Shown here: positions 52,315 to 61,017 of the stretch, piece after piece
Numbering within the stretch: position 1 is the first letter of the stretch
Layout of the letters: each line of letters starts with the position of its first letter
Assembly: GCA_050260055.1 (NCBI GenBank)
Contig: JBLNBO010000033.1
Coordinates: 149,756 to 213,755, forward strand
Direction: 5' to 3'
Origin: JBLMYQ01 sp050260055
Lineage (GTDB): Bacteria > Bacillota > Clostridia > Acetivibrionales > UBA4821
Length of the DNA stretch: 64,000 nt
Made by a program: the position numbers and the translations under genes
The notes under the pieces: generated by a model
What the model was told of the DNA's origin: nothing
Database searches by the model: none
The model's input: only the letters and a program-made list of their open reading frames with translations

Positions 52315-53883
52315 TCAGTTTTTATAAATCTTATTCATAGTTTTTATTAGTGCTGGATAATCAATTTTTGAATTATGCCTTTTATCAAGTGGAATCTTAT
52401 CGAGAAAACAAACTCTATCAATACCAAAATTCAAAACACTTTCATCTATTGCTTTACTGTCTGCACCCTTTTCAGCATTTAAAACAAGAGTGCATTCCTT
52501 ATTATAATTCAATAATGCACTCCTCTTTACTCCCGCAATATTATTAACGACATTTTCAACAGCAAATGAATAAATAACCTCACCGTTTTTATTCTCTACA
52601 GAAGTACCCACTCTGCCCATAAGCCACAGCTGCCCCTTTTCATCAAGGAACCCCATATCTCCTGTTCTATGCCAGATTTCTTTTCCTACTCTAATCTTAT
52701 TATCAATATCACCAATTCCTTTTAAATATCCTTTTAAGACATGCTCGCCATTGACAATTATTTCGCCAATCTCATTTATAGAAAGAATATTTTCTTCAAA
52801 CTCATTTGCTGTATATGTTGATTCTTTTTCCTTTTGGATTTTTAATATTTTTAAGTTGATATCTTTAATAGGCCTTCCGGCTATTAATCCTTTGCCATTG
52901 TTAACTGCGGCAATTTCATCCTTGGTTATAGAATTCCATTCTGTCTCTGCAATCGGTTCTGCTTCAGTAGAACCGTAAACAACTATAACTTTTGCGTTAG
53001 GAAAAACTTTATTAATTCTGTTTATAAGCTTTTCAAAAACAGGGCCTCCACCGGTATAAAACCTAGTAACCTTATCAAGGAATATTGCTTTTTTCTCGCA
53101 GTATTCTACTATTTTTTCTGCCAATGCGGGCGGCATCAATGCCCGGTTAACTCCATAATGTCGGAATTGTTTAACAAGCGGCTTAGGATTTGTTTGAATT
53201 ATTCTCCGGGATGTCATATGAGGAACCACAGTTGCAGCACCACTTCCCAAACCTGCAAGGGCAAATATCGGCAGAGAATTAAAGTCAATATCATTAGGTT
53301 TTATATCTAATTCTTTTTTAATTATTTCATATTGTTTGCGCAAAAATCCGTGTGTTCTAACAGCAACCTTAGGTATACCGGTACTTCCACTGGTGAATGT
53401 TATTAATGCAGGGAAATCATCCTCAAGGCTTATTGTCTCTTTAAAGATATTTGCAGAATTATTATAAATACTTTTCAAACCAAGTTTATAGGTTGAAAAC
53501 TTAACCGGAATACTCCTTAAATCCTTATTCAGATTGGCTAATACTCCTGCCTCCCAGGTGCCGATAAAGCCATCAATGGCAATCGCAGAGCAGCATTGCC
53601 TTATATAATCCTTACCAAATGCAGGGTCAAGGAAAGCTCCCGCTGCCCCTATTCTCCAAAGTGAGATTAGCACAATATACAAATCAATTGACATAGGAAC
53701 CATTATTAAGACATTATCACCCTTTTTGATTCCCGCTTTCTGTAATATTGCCGTCACTCTGCCGCTTTTTAGGAGAAGCTCAGAAAAAGTAATCCTTTTT
53801 TCGAAACTATCTATTCCCTCGATAAAAGCAATTGCATCAGGATTCTTATTAGCAATTTCAATTAAAATGTTTACCAGGTTCAT
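52315..53883 (-). CDS. Acyl-adenylate ligase (ANL superfamily), OleC-like
   Basis: Activates a carboxylic acid with ATP. The P-loop LITFTSGSTGIPK, VYGSTEAEP and WHRTGDMGFLDEKGQLWLMG are family signatures. The C-terminal PLDKRHNSKI block matches the RHNxKI end of OleC-type (olefin beta-lactone synthetase) or fatty-acyl ligases. The start is ATG 53883 (AAAGG 7 nt upstream), one base after the GNAT stop. It is the last gene of the six-gene operon; its terminator is shared with 52251-52287. Confidence 0.85.
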   Translation of the reverse strand: MNLVNILIEIANKNPDAIAFIEGIDSFEKRITFSELLLKSGRVTAILQKAGIKKGDNVLIMVPMSIDLYIVLISLWRIGAAGAFLDPAFGKDYIRQCCSAIAIDGFIGTWEAGVLANLNKDLRSIPVKFSTYKLGLKSIYNNSANIFKETISLEDDFPALITFTSGSTGIPKVAVRTHGFLRKQYEIIKKELDIKPNDIDFNSLPIFALAGLGSGAATVVPHMTSRRIIQTNPKPLVKQFRHYGVNRALMPPALAEKIVEYCEKKAIFLDKVTRFYTGGGPVFEKLINRINKVFPNAKVIVVYGSTEAEPIAETEWNSITKDEIAAVNNGKGLIAGRPIKDINLKILKIQKEKESTYTANEFEENILSINEIGEIIVNGEHVLKGYLKGIGDIDNKIRVGKEIWHRTGDMGFLDEKGQLWLMGRVGTSVENKNGEVIYSFAVENVVNNIAGVKRSALLNYNKECTLVLNAEKGADSKAIDESVLNFGIDRVCFLDKIPLDKRHNSKIDYPALIKTMNKIYKN

Positions 53884-53884
53884 G

Positions 53885-54880
53885 TTAAGCCTTTCTTTCG
53901 TAAAGAGTATATGTTCTGATTGTTTCGCCAAAATGTTCAGCAATATTACGGGATTTATTAGCTTTGTGAATTAAAGCATAAACTGCTTTTTTATAGTCCA
54001 TTTCATAAGCAGTTTCCCGAACCTTGTTTATAAGAAGAGAGCCCAAGCCTCCACTACGTTTTTCAGGTATTATTGCTAATGTCTTTAAAATTACCGTATC
54101 AATCTTTTCCCCTCTTTTGAGCTGATTGATATTCGGCAAAGCAAACACAAAACCAATAGGCTTTTTGTCTTTGTCTTGAGCTATCAAAACGAATTCCGGT
54201 ATTATTAAATCCTTCAAAGGTAGATACTGCTTGAAAAAATCCTCTCTACTCATAGGAGTATAAAGAACATTATCTTTAAATCCTTCTAGTGATATTTCAT
54301 AAATAATATTAAGCTCTTCTTCAAATCTATCTATATCGATTTTTCTAATTGTTATTTTTTGTTCTTTGATTTTTTCTTCTGTATCTAATGTTCTTGGGTC
54401 ACGGGCAGATAAATCATAGTTAATTGCTGATATATATTCTTCTATTGGGTAAAACCCAGCTTCCAAGAAATAATCAGGGTATATATCCGGATTATCAGGC
54501 TCTAAAAAGAAATCTGGCTCATTGCCTCGATTAGTAATAAACCGATAACTTCTCCATGTATTGCCGTTCATTGGAGCTATAATAGTGATTACTGAATGTT
54601 TTCTTAAGATTTCACAAGCCTTATCTAACAAAAATTTTGCTGATTCTTCATCATTAGCTGAGAAATGTCCGATTGTTCCTACATTCAGGTCTTCAATTTT
54701 AGGAGTATTCTCCCACCAGATAGAGGCTCTGGCAGTTGGATTATCATTCTTTAATACTAATAAATGCATATCAGCTTCATGCTCAAAAATATTTAAAATA
54801 TTAAAATCCTGATAAATAGGATTATGCTTATATTGTGACAACTGCTTAATATCTTTCGTTTCGACTAGTATATAACCCAA
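53885..54880 (-). CDS. GNAT-type acetyltransferase-like protein, two-domain
   Basis: 331 aa with a C-terminal GNAT domain (PIGFVFALPN, AIIPEKRSGGLGSLL carrying the acetyl-CoA loop) and an N-terminal half with a similar fold. GNAT enzymes transfer acyl groups to amines or hydroxyls. The start is TTG 54880, with GGAGG 7 nt upstream. Tightly packed in the lipid-like operon, it might N-acylate an amine head group or activate an intermediate. No direct evidence for a substrate. Confidence 0.75.
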   Translation of the reverse strand: MGYILVETKDIKQLSQYKHNPIYQDFNILNIFEHEADMHLLVLKNDNPTARASIWWENTPKIEDLNVGTIGHFSANDEESAKFLLDKACEILRKHSVITIIAPMNGNTWRSYRFITNRGNEPDFFLEPDNPDIYPDYFLEAGFYPIEEYISAINYDLSARDPRTLDTEEKIKEQKITIRKIDIDRFEEELNIIYEISLEGFKDNVLYTPMSREDFFKQYLPLKDLIIPEFVLIAQDKDKKPIGFVFALPNINQLKRGEKIDTVILKTLAIIPEKRSGGLGSLLINKVRETAYEMDYKKAVYALIHKANKSRNIAEHFGETIRTYTLYERKA

Positions 54881-54883
54881 GGT

Positions 54884-56224
54884 TCAACCTCCAATCAGGA
54901 AAACAATAAGATATGAAATAATTGAAATAACAAATGCTGAGGCTGCTTGAATCCAATCACGCTCATAGGTTTCAGGATTATCAATCAGCACTCTTTCAAG
55001 GCACAGCGCCACCAATCCGGCTGCAATCATTGATAAAACAGCAGCTATTATAGCTGTAACAGTTTGATTTGCAATTCCAAAAAGGAAAGCAGAAGGTATT
55101 AGAATGACACATACTGCCTCAAGAATTCCAAGCCAGAAAGATTTTATACTGCTGTATAAATAATAAAAACGGAACCTAGCAAAGGTATTCATGCAAAGCT
55201 GTGCACCTATCGCAATAACAAAAGCATAAGATAATCCTTCAACTTTGATGAAAGCTCTAGCAAGTACAAGTATTAATGGAACCAATACATTCGCTAATAT
55301 TATTCTAATATCTCTTTTTATTAGTTTCTCTTTAGCATTCATCTTTGGCACCACAGCAAAGCCTATAAAAAGAAGCAGTAAAACAATCAGCCATCTCAAG
55401 CTTCCGAAAGCAAATACGCAATAAGCCGCAAAAATCCCCTCACTTAAGCCTATACTGCTGATATTTGTCTTGTTATTAAAGTATATTGCTATCACTGCAA
55501 GAATAAATAGTGCAGCCAAATTTACAATAAGCTCTTTGATACTCATCCCGATATTGGTACTTAAGACCAGAAAAGTGACCGCAGGAATAAATAAATTATC
55601 CGAACCGAAAATCGATATTGCTTCGATTATAGCTACCAAGATACCAATGGTTAATGAAATTAAAAGAAGTTCTTCACGTCCAACATTGGTAAATAAAAGC
55701 AAGCAGGTAAGTGAAATTATGAAAGCCATCGAGAAGAAAGCAAAGGAACCTTCAAAACTCTTCTTATCCTCAATACCGGATGCCAGATTTCTTGTGCCGT
55801 AACGGATTCCAATAAAAGCTGAAACGGTATCCGCAAAAGTTAAAACTAATATGGGAATAATATACAAAATCGGATTACCAAAAGAAAACCAAAATACCAA
55901 TGCAACTGATATTACAAATCCAATTTCTCCAAAAGAATTGCGGCTGACACCATGCAATGAACTTCCCATACAATTCTTTAGAGGCTTGATTAATCTGATA
56001 CTGATTAATGCAGTTAAAGCAAGTACAGCTATTACTACAACCGGCCACCTTTCATTGAATAACCAGGGAAAAGATAGGACCACCAGCCCCATTAATACAT
56101 GCAGCAATTTTCTTGGAATCTCCGGCGCTATACTGGGAAACTTTTTGGGCAGCCAGCTTAAAAACACCATCAGCACCATTAATGTTCCTACTATCACAAG
56201 TATTCCAATCCATGGTGAAAGCAT
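54884..56224 (-). CDS. Polytopic membrane protein, dolichol kinase/CTP-transferase-like N-terminal half
   Basis: About 13 hydrophobic segments. The N-terminal half carries landmarks of CTP-dependent dolichol kinase-type proteins: EIPRKLLHVLMGL, TFADTVSAFIGIRYG and KKSFEGSFAFF. The C-terminal half (from about residue 250) has further membrane helices without a clear family. It could phosphorylate a lipid or isoprenoid alcohol. Stop and start overlap the upstream gene (TAATG), indicating coupling. Confidence 0.7.
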   Translation of the reverse strand: MLSPWIGILVIVGTLMVLMVFLSWLPKKFPSIAPEIPRKLLHVLMGLVVLSFPWLFNERWPVVVIAVLALTALISIRLIKPLKNCMGSSLHGVSRNSFGEIGFVISVALVFWFSFGNPILYIIPILVLTFADTVSAFIGIRYGTRNLASGIEDKKSFEGSFAFFSMAFIISLTCLLLFTNVGREELLLISLTIGILVAIIEAISIFGSDNLFIPAVTFLVLSTNIGMSIKELIVNLAALFILAVIAIYFNNKTNISSIGLSEGIFAAYCVFAFGSLRWLIVLLLLFIGFAVVPKMNAKEKLIKRDIRIILANVLVPLILVLARAFIKVEGLSYAFVIAIGAQLCMNTFARFRFYYLYSSIKSFWLGILEAVCVILIPSAFLFGIANQTVTAIIAAVLSMIAAGLVALCLERVLIDNPETYERDWIQAASAFVISIISYLIVFLIGG

Positions 56225-57333
56225 TATTTAACAACCTCCTCAACCCTAAATGCACTATAAAAGAATGCTTTATCCTGTTCAAACAGCTCTTTAGCAATAT
56301 CATCCAAAGAAATAATTTTATCCGCCAGCAAATCTGGTCTTTTTCTTAGGGCAAGCATATTCCAGTAAGCAATTCTTGCTTTGTCACAACCTACATCAGC
56401 TATAATGCTCAAAAGCCTCTCTGTTTCATGCTCGGATACATATTCAAAAATATCACTTAAGTTAAAAGCATTGATTGAAGAAGCACCCGCTTCTATCAAG
56501 AAATCTTCAACAGACTGTAGTCTTACTTCTATTCGGTCTATTCTTTCTCTGATAATATTAAAATTTTCTTCCCTAAGTGCAAATGGCAGCACCTCATCAT
56601 GCCTTGCTCTTAATATCCAATAAAAATAAGGATTTAGAGCCGGATCTAATTCGACCATTGCATAACGTACTCTTTCAAGTATCTTTTTGGCAACAGAGCC
56701 CTCTACATAACGGAAGAAAGACGGGTCTCTTCCCAGTCTGCCCATGACTGTTCGTGAGAAGAAAAATTCAAACATAAGCCTCCAACGCCAGTTATTCCAT
56801 TTTTTATTGTAAAACGCTTCTCTCTCATCCCGTGGTTTTGCCTGTAGTAAAATATCTATCTTTTTCTTTGATTCTACTAACGGAAGAATTTTTAATCCGA
56901 AAAGCCTAAAATACTTTTCGAACTTTCCTGCCCCGCCTATACCATTTTCAACTTGGTCTGGCAGTGCATCCCAAAACTTTCTTGTTTCTTCATCAAGATT
57001 CCCTCTGATTTTTTTATACAAATCCATACGCTTTGTGCTCTCAATTGAGCCCATAAGCTCAAGAAATTCCTGATGTGGAAGAGTTTTATACATTTCCATT
57101 CTGATTTTTACGCAGGCAAGCTGTGCTGGGCTTAAATCAATCACATAAACCTTTGCAGGGTCTTGTGTAAGCATTGCAAAACTGTTATCCCCGGCCGAAG
57201 CCACTGACAGGACTTTACTTCCCTTTTGGATATTCAAAGCAGGCAAAAGAATATCTGCATCCTCCCAGCACTGAGCATAACGAATCATTGAAAATTTAGC
57301 ATGTTCTGCGGCTTCACTATGCATTTGGTTCAT
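56224..57333 (-). CDS. BtaA-like (DUF3419) AdoMet:diacylglycerol 3-amino-3-carboxypropyl transferase
   Basis: The motifs RYAQCWEDADILLPAL, VLSVASAGDNSFAML and DLSPAQLACVKI are those of BtaA, the first enzyme of betaine-lipid synthesis, which moves the aminocarboxypropyl group of AdoMet to diacylglycerol. No BtaB methyltransferase is present here, so the product may keep a free amine (a homoserine-type head group) or be modified by the GNAT or ligase. The real acceptor may differ. AAGGAG lies 8 nt before the ATG; it overlaps the upstream gene by 17 nt. Confidence 0.85.
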   Translation of the reverse strand: MNQMHSEAAEHAKFSMIRYAQCWEDADILLPALNIQKGSKVLSVASAGDNSFAMLTQDPAKVYVIDLSPAQLACVKIRMEMYKTLPHQEFLELMGSIESTKRMDLYKKIRGNLDEETRKFWDALPDQVENGIGGAGKFEKYFRLFGLKILPLVESKKKIDILLQAKPRDEREAFYNKKWNNWRWRLMFEFFFSRTVMGRLGRDPSFFRYVEGSVAKKILERVRYAMVELDPALNPYFYWILRARHDEVLPFALREENFNIIRERIDRIEVRLQSVEDFLIEAGASSINAFNLSDIFEYVSEHETERLLSIIADVGCDKARIAYWNMLALRKRPDLLADKIISLDDIAKELFEQDKAFFYSAFRVEEVVK

Positions 57334-59986
57334 TGGCCTTCTCCTTTACAATCTTTGTCACAATACCAGTTGCACCGTCAAATTTAACATAATCCCCGGT
57401 ATTAAGCCATTTTGTCAAACCTGTTAGTGAAACAATTGCCGGAATCCCCAGTTCTCTTGCAACAATCGCAGAATGGGAAAGCAGGCTTCCCCTCTCAACA
57501 AGAATCCCAGCCGCTGAAGGAAACAGCATTATCCAACCCGGGTCAGTAGTTTCAGCAACAATAATCTCATCTTTATTAAGCTTAATCCCTTTAGGGTTCT
57601 TAATTATCCTTACTTTACCCTCAACAACACCGGGGCAGCAGCCTAGCCCTCTTAATACTTCACCATTTGTATCGGATTCGACTGCCGATAGACTCCCATT
57701 CTTAAAGCTGTTTCCAATATTAACTGCACCTCTTGTCTCAAATCTGTCATCAGGAGCAATTTCAGTCTCATAACCCTTATATTCTTCTTTTCTTAATTCA
57801 GTTAACTCTTTTAGATTCTTTGTTGTTGCAATTCCTTCAACAAAGTTCAATATTTCTTCTATTTCCAGATAAAAAACATCCCTATAATTATCCAATTCAT
57901 GATATGAAGCCATTCTCTTACCTATCTCCAAAACGATAAGCCTTACCGTTCCAAACAAACGTGTCCTTTCAAAACGTAAATTTTCCCTATTTCTTATTAC
58001 CTTTCTTGTATTCTTTAAAATCCATGCAAACAATAATCTTTTAAACGGTTTCCATGCTAACTGTCTTTTCACAACCTTTTCAGCCTGAATTCTAATCATT
58101 TCATCATTCTGTTCTCCTCTGCTGTTTCCCATTCTATCAAGTCTTTCAGCAAGGTAGCCGATTGACCTTAACAGAGGCAGCGGTTCATCCAGCAAGGTTG
58201 GAGATTCCAATTTAAGCTCATTTAAGCACCTATTGCCAAATAAATTCAAATACTCTGAATACTTCATTTTTAAACCAGGTATCTTTTCGATTTCTCTTAA
58301 AATTATATAGCTTTCATCTTGAATAAGGATTTTTATTAGTTCTTTATTTTCCAATATAATTTCGGCCATTTCCCTGATTCTCTTTGCAGGTTCTGCACTA
58401 ATTATATCTCCCTGACCGCACAACAAATCATTGTACAGATTTTTATCTTCACTTATAAACCACTTTTCCGATACTTTCCGATGGATTCCATAAAAAATCA
58501 TAGCAAAGAAATCATTAATCAGCGGCGCATCCCATTTAGTCAATAGACTTCTTTCCAGTTCACGGTAGCTTGAAACCAATTCATCCAGCCTCATTGATGA
58601 AAAGTCTTTAGGCGCAAGGACAACCCTCAATCTTTTATAGAACTTGTCAATTCTTTTATCCAAGGTTATAAAGCTATGTCCAAATCCAATAATAGCTTTA
58701 TTAAAATTCAAGAAGTCTAACAAGCGGCTTCCTTCTGTAATATTAAAATCTTTTACAAGCTCATCAGGAATGCCTTCTTTTACTCCCATCATTTGTTCCA
58801 TGAATTTGCGGTTGAATTTGAAACCTGGAAGAATTGCAATAACCTTATACCATGATAATAGATTGTAATAGACCCTGCCTTTAATCAGACCCAGCATTCT
58901 TTTAAAAGTATTGGAATTTTCATCAACCACTTGCTGAGAAACACCAAAAATCAGGCACATTTGTCGATATACTTCTTCATAGGCTCTTCTTATAAAAGAA
59001 AAGGTCATCGGAGTAGTAATACCGCCATAACTTTCAACTATATTGCTGTTATCCCATAAATTTAGAAACCCATCTTTATCAGGAATCTTGCCCATTGAAG
59101 TTATCGGCCTGGATTGCAGTAAATACAGCTTATCATTATAATACGCCCATTCTATATCCTGAAAGCAGCCAAAAACCTTGCTTGTTTCCCTGGCTAAAAC
59201 AGCTGCTTCAATAATTTCTTTATCATCCAGCACTGATTTTAAGTTTATTTCCTCACTAACTTCTTTAGTGGTTAATTTGCCATTCTCTAAAACTTGCATT
59301 ACATTTTTGGTTTTTACTATTCTATCTGTTATATTATTTTCTCTATCAACGTAATAAGTATCTGCCTCAGCCTCTCCTGAAACCAGGCTGTTTCCCACAC
59401 CATAAACTGCGCTCACTGTGCATATAGTACTCCTACCGCTGATAGGGTCCGCAGAAAAAGCGACCCCAGCCTTCTCAGCCGGAATCATTATTTGTATAAG
59501 AGCAGCCGGAATGCTTGGCAGATTTTCAATTCCATTTTCTTTGCAATAAGTCATTACTCTTGGGTTAAAAGCAGAATTCCACACATCAATAATTCTTTTT
59601 TCAATATCCTTTTCTTTAACAAAAAGATAACTCTCAAATTGGCCTGCATAGGAATTCTTTTGACCATCCTCCTCAAGTGCTGAAGATCTTACAGCAAAAT
59701 AAGCGTCTTCTTCTGTAGACAGATTTCCAATGGCTTCTTTTAATGATTCTTTAAACTCATCAAAAAATACAAAGCCGTGAATTATTGACTTAACCTTACT
59801 AAAATCATTTTCTTGAAATGCGTTAAGCTGTTCAAGGCTTAGACTATCAAATAAAACCAAAGGGGAAACTACAAACCATTTCGGAACATTAAAGCCTTTT
59901 TTCGTAAGCATGGCTAAAGAGCCTGCTTTACCTCCAAGCATTTCAGAATCTGAAATTTCAGTTAAGATGTATTTATTAGCTTTCAT
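57317..59986 (-). CDS. PEP-synthase/phosphotransferase-like enzyme
   Basis: The N-terminal PPDK-type ATP-binding domain (residues about 1-310) has GGKAGSLAMLTKKGFNVP, AVRSSALEEDG and LYLLQSRPIT. A central helical region is followed by the C-terminal phosphohistidine domain (GSLLSHSAIVARELGIPAI). The overall plan matches PEP synthases and antibiotic phosphotransferases such as rifampin phosphotransferase rather than full PPDK. GAGG precedes the ATG. Its role here may be to phosphorylate a pathway intermediate. Confidence 0.8.
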   Translation of the reverse strand: MKANKYILTEISDSEMLGGKAGSLAMLTKKGFNVPKWFVVSPLVLFDSLSLEQLNAFQENDFSKVKSIIHGFVFFDEFKESLKEAIGNLSTEEDAYFAVRSSALEEDGQKNSYAGQFESYLFVKEKDIEKRIIDVWNSAFNPRVMTYCKENGIENLPSIPAALIQIMIPAEKAGVAFSADPISGRSTICTVSAVYGVGNSLVSGEAEADTYYVDRENNITDRIVKTKNVMQVLENGKLTTKEVSEEINLKSVLDDKEIIEAAVLARETSKVFGCFQDIEWAYYNDKLYLLQSRPITSMGKIPDKDGFLNLWDNSNIVESYGGITTPMTFSFIRRAYEEVYRQMCLIFGVSQQVVDENSNTFKRMLGLIKGRVYYNLLSWYKVIAILPGFKFNRKFMEQMMGVKEGIPDELVKDFNITEGSRLLDFLNFNKAIIGFGHSFITLDKRIDKFYKRLRVVLAPKDFSSMRLDELVSSYRELERSLLTKWDAPLINDFFAMIFYGIHRKVSEKWFISEDKNLYNDLLCGQGDIISAEPAKRIREMAEIILENKELIKILIQDESYIILREIEKIPGLKMKYSEYLNLFGNRCLNELKLESPTLLDEPLPLLRSIGYLAERLDRMGNSRGEQNDEMIRIQAEKVVKRQLAWKPFKRLLFAWILKNTRKVIRNRENLRFERTRLFGTVRLIVLEIGKRMASYHELDNYRDVFYLEIEEILNFVEGIATTKNLKELTELRKEEYKGYETEIAPDDRFETRGAVNIGNSFKNGSLSAVESDTNGEVLRGLGCCPGVVEGKVRIIKNPKGIKLNKDEIIVAETTDPGWIMLFPSAAGILVERGSLLSHSAIVARELGIPAIVSLTGLTKWLNTGDYVKFDGATGIVTKIVKEKANEPNA

Positions 59987-59998
59987 GTAGATACCTCT

Positions 59999-60901
59999 TT
60001 ATCTAATAATTAGAGGAACAATACCCAGAACTAAATACAGAGCAAAGACCCAAACCCCTGAAAACCCTTCAAATACTTTTGCATTCCGGGTTGTAGGATT
60101 CTTTAAGAATCGCTGGCCTAAAAAACCTGCGATAAGGAAAATAATAATCATAGATACTGCAACAGGGATTAGAAAGTTAATTGTAACTGCCGCTCCCATT
60201 GCCGCAATCATTGTCAGAAACATTGCGAAAAGCCAGAAAGTAATTGCTTTTTTGTTTCCCCAAAGGAAGGTATAAGTCTCTACCCCTTCTTCTTCATCTT
60301 CTTTAGCTCTAATCTTTCGGCCTATTTCAATTACAGCACCGTTAAAAAAGCTGGCAATCAAGAACCAGATTATTTGCCAATGGACACTTCCGTTTATAGG
60401 CATCCAATCACATGCAGTATTATAGAAGTCTATCAAAGGAAGTATTATCATATGGCTCCACATGTATGTAAAGGGATGAGCTTTAAGCCACTCATGTATA
60501 AAGAATTCTTTAGTCATCAGATAAAAATACAACCAGACTATAAATAATAGGATAAGCAGTGAAGGTAATATCAGAAAAGCACTAATGAACTGAATTGATA
60601 AAAGAGCTATTCCCAACCACTTCAATTCACTTAGTTTTATTAATCCTCTTGGGACCGGTCTGTAGGGACGGTACTTGGAATCCTCTTCGAAATCTTTGAA
60701 TTCATCAGCAACACGCAAAAGAAGAAAGGCGCAAAAAGAAGTAAGAAAAGCAGTAAGAATGACATTCCAACTAGGTTTTGCGTTTCTTAGAATTGCAGAA
60801 TAACTTACAGCAGATAAGCTGAATACTATTGCCATTGGGAGGTATTGTTTCAAAGGGAATCTTTCCTCTTGATAAGTCCACCATTTATTAAAGAATTGCA
60901 C
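59999..60901 (-). CDS. UbiA-family prenyltransferase
   Basis: Nine or so hydrophobic helices with the two Asp-rich loops of UbiA enzymes: RVADEFKDFEEDSKYRP (near residue 63) and GRKIRAKEDEEEG. The family transfers isoprenyl groups to aromatic or polar acceptors inside the membrane. The start is GTG 60901 with AAAGGAG upstream. First gene of the six-gene operon, 12 nt before the PEP-utilising gene. Both substrates are unknown. Confidence 0.82.
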   Translation of the reverse strand: MQFFNKWWTYQEERFPLKQYLPMAIVFSLSAVSYSAILRNAKPSWNVILTAFLTSFCAFLLLRVADEFKDFEEDSKYRPYRPVPRGLIKLSELKWLGIALLSIQFISAFLILPSLLILLFIVWLYFYLMTKEFFIHEWLKAHPFTYMWSHMIILPLIDFYNTACDWMPINGSVHWQIIWFLIASFFNGAVIEIGRKIRAKEDEEEGVETYTFLWGNKKAITFWLFAMFLTMIAAMGAAVTINFLIPVAVSMIIIFLIAGFLGQRFLKNPTTRNAKVFEGFSGVWVFALYLVLGIVPLIIR

Positions 60902-61017
60902 TTTTCTTAACTCCTTTTAAAAGAATTTTATTCTTGCCTAAGAAGTTGTCTCGTTAGTATATATATTGAATATACCATAAAATGCTATAAAGTTCCAGCA
61001 AATCCAGTATTCATATT

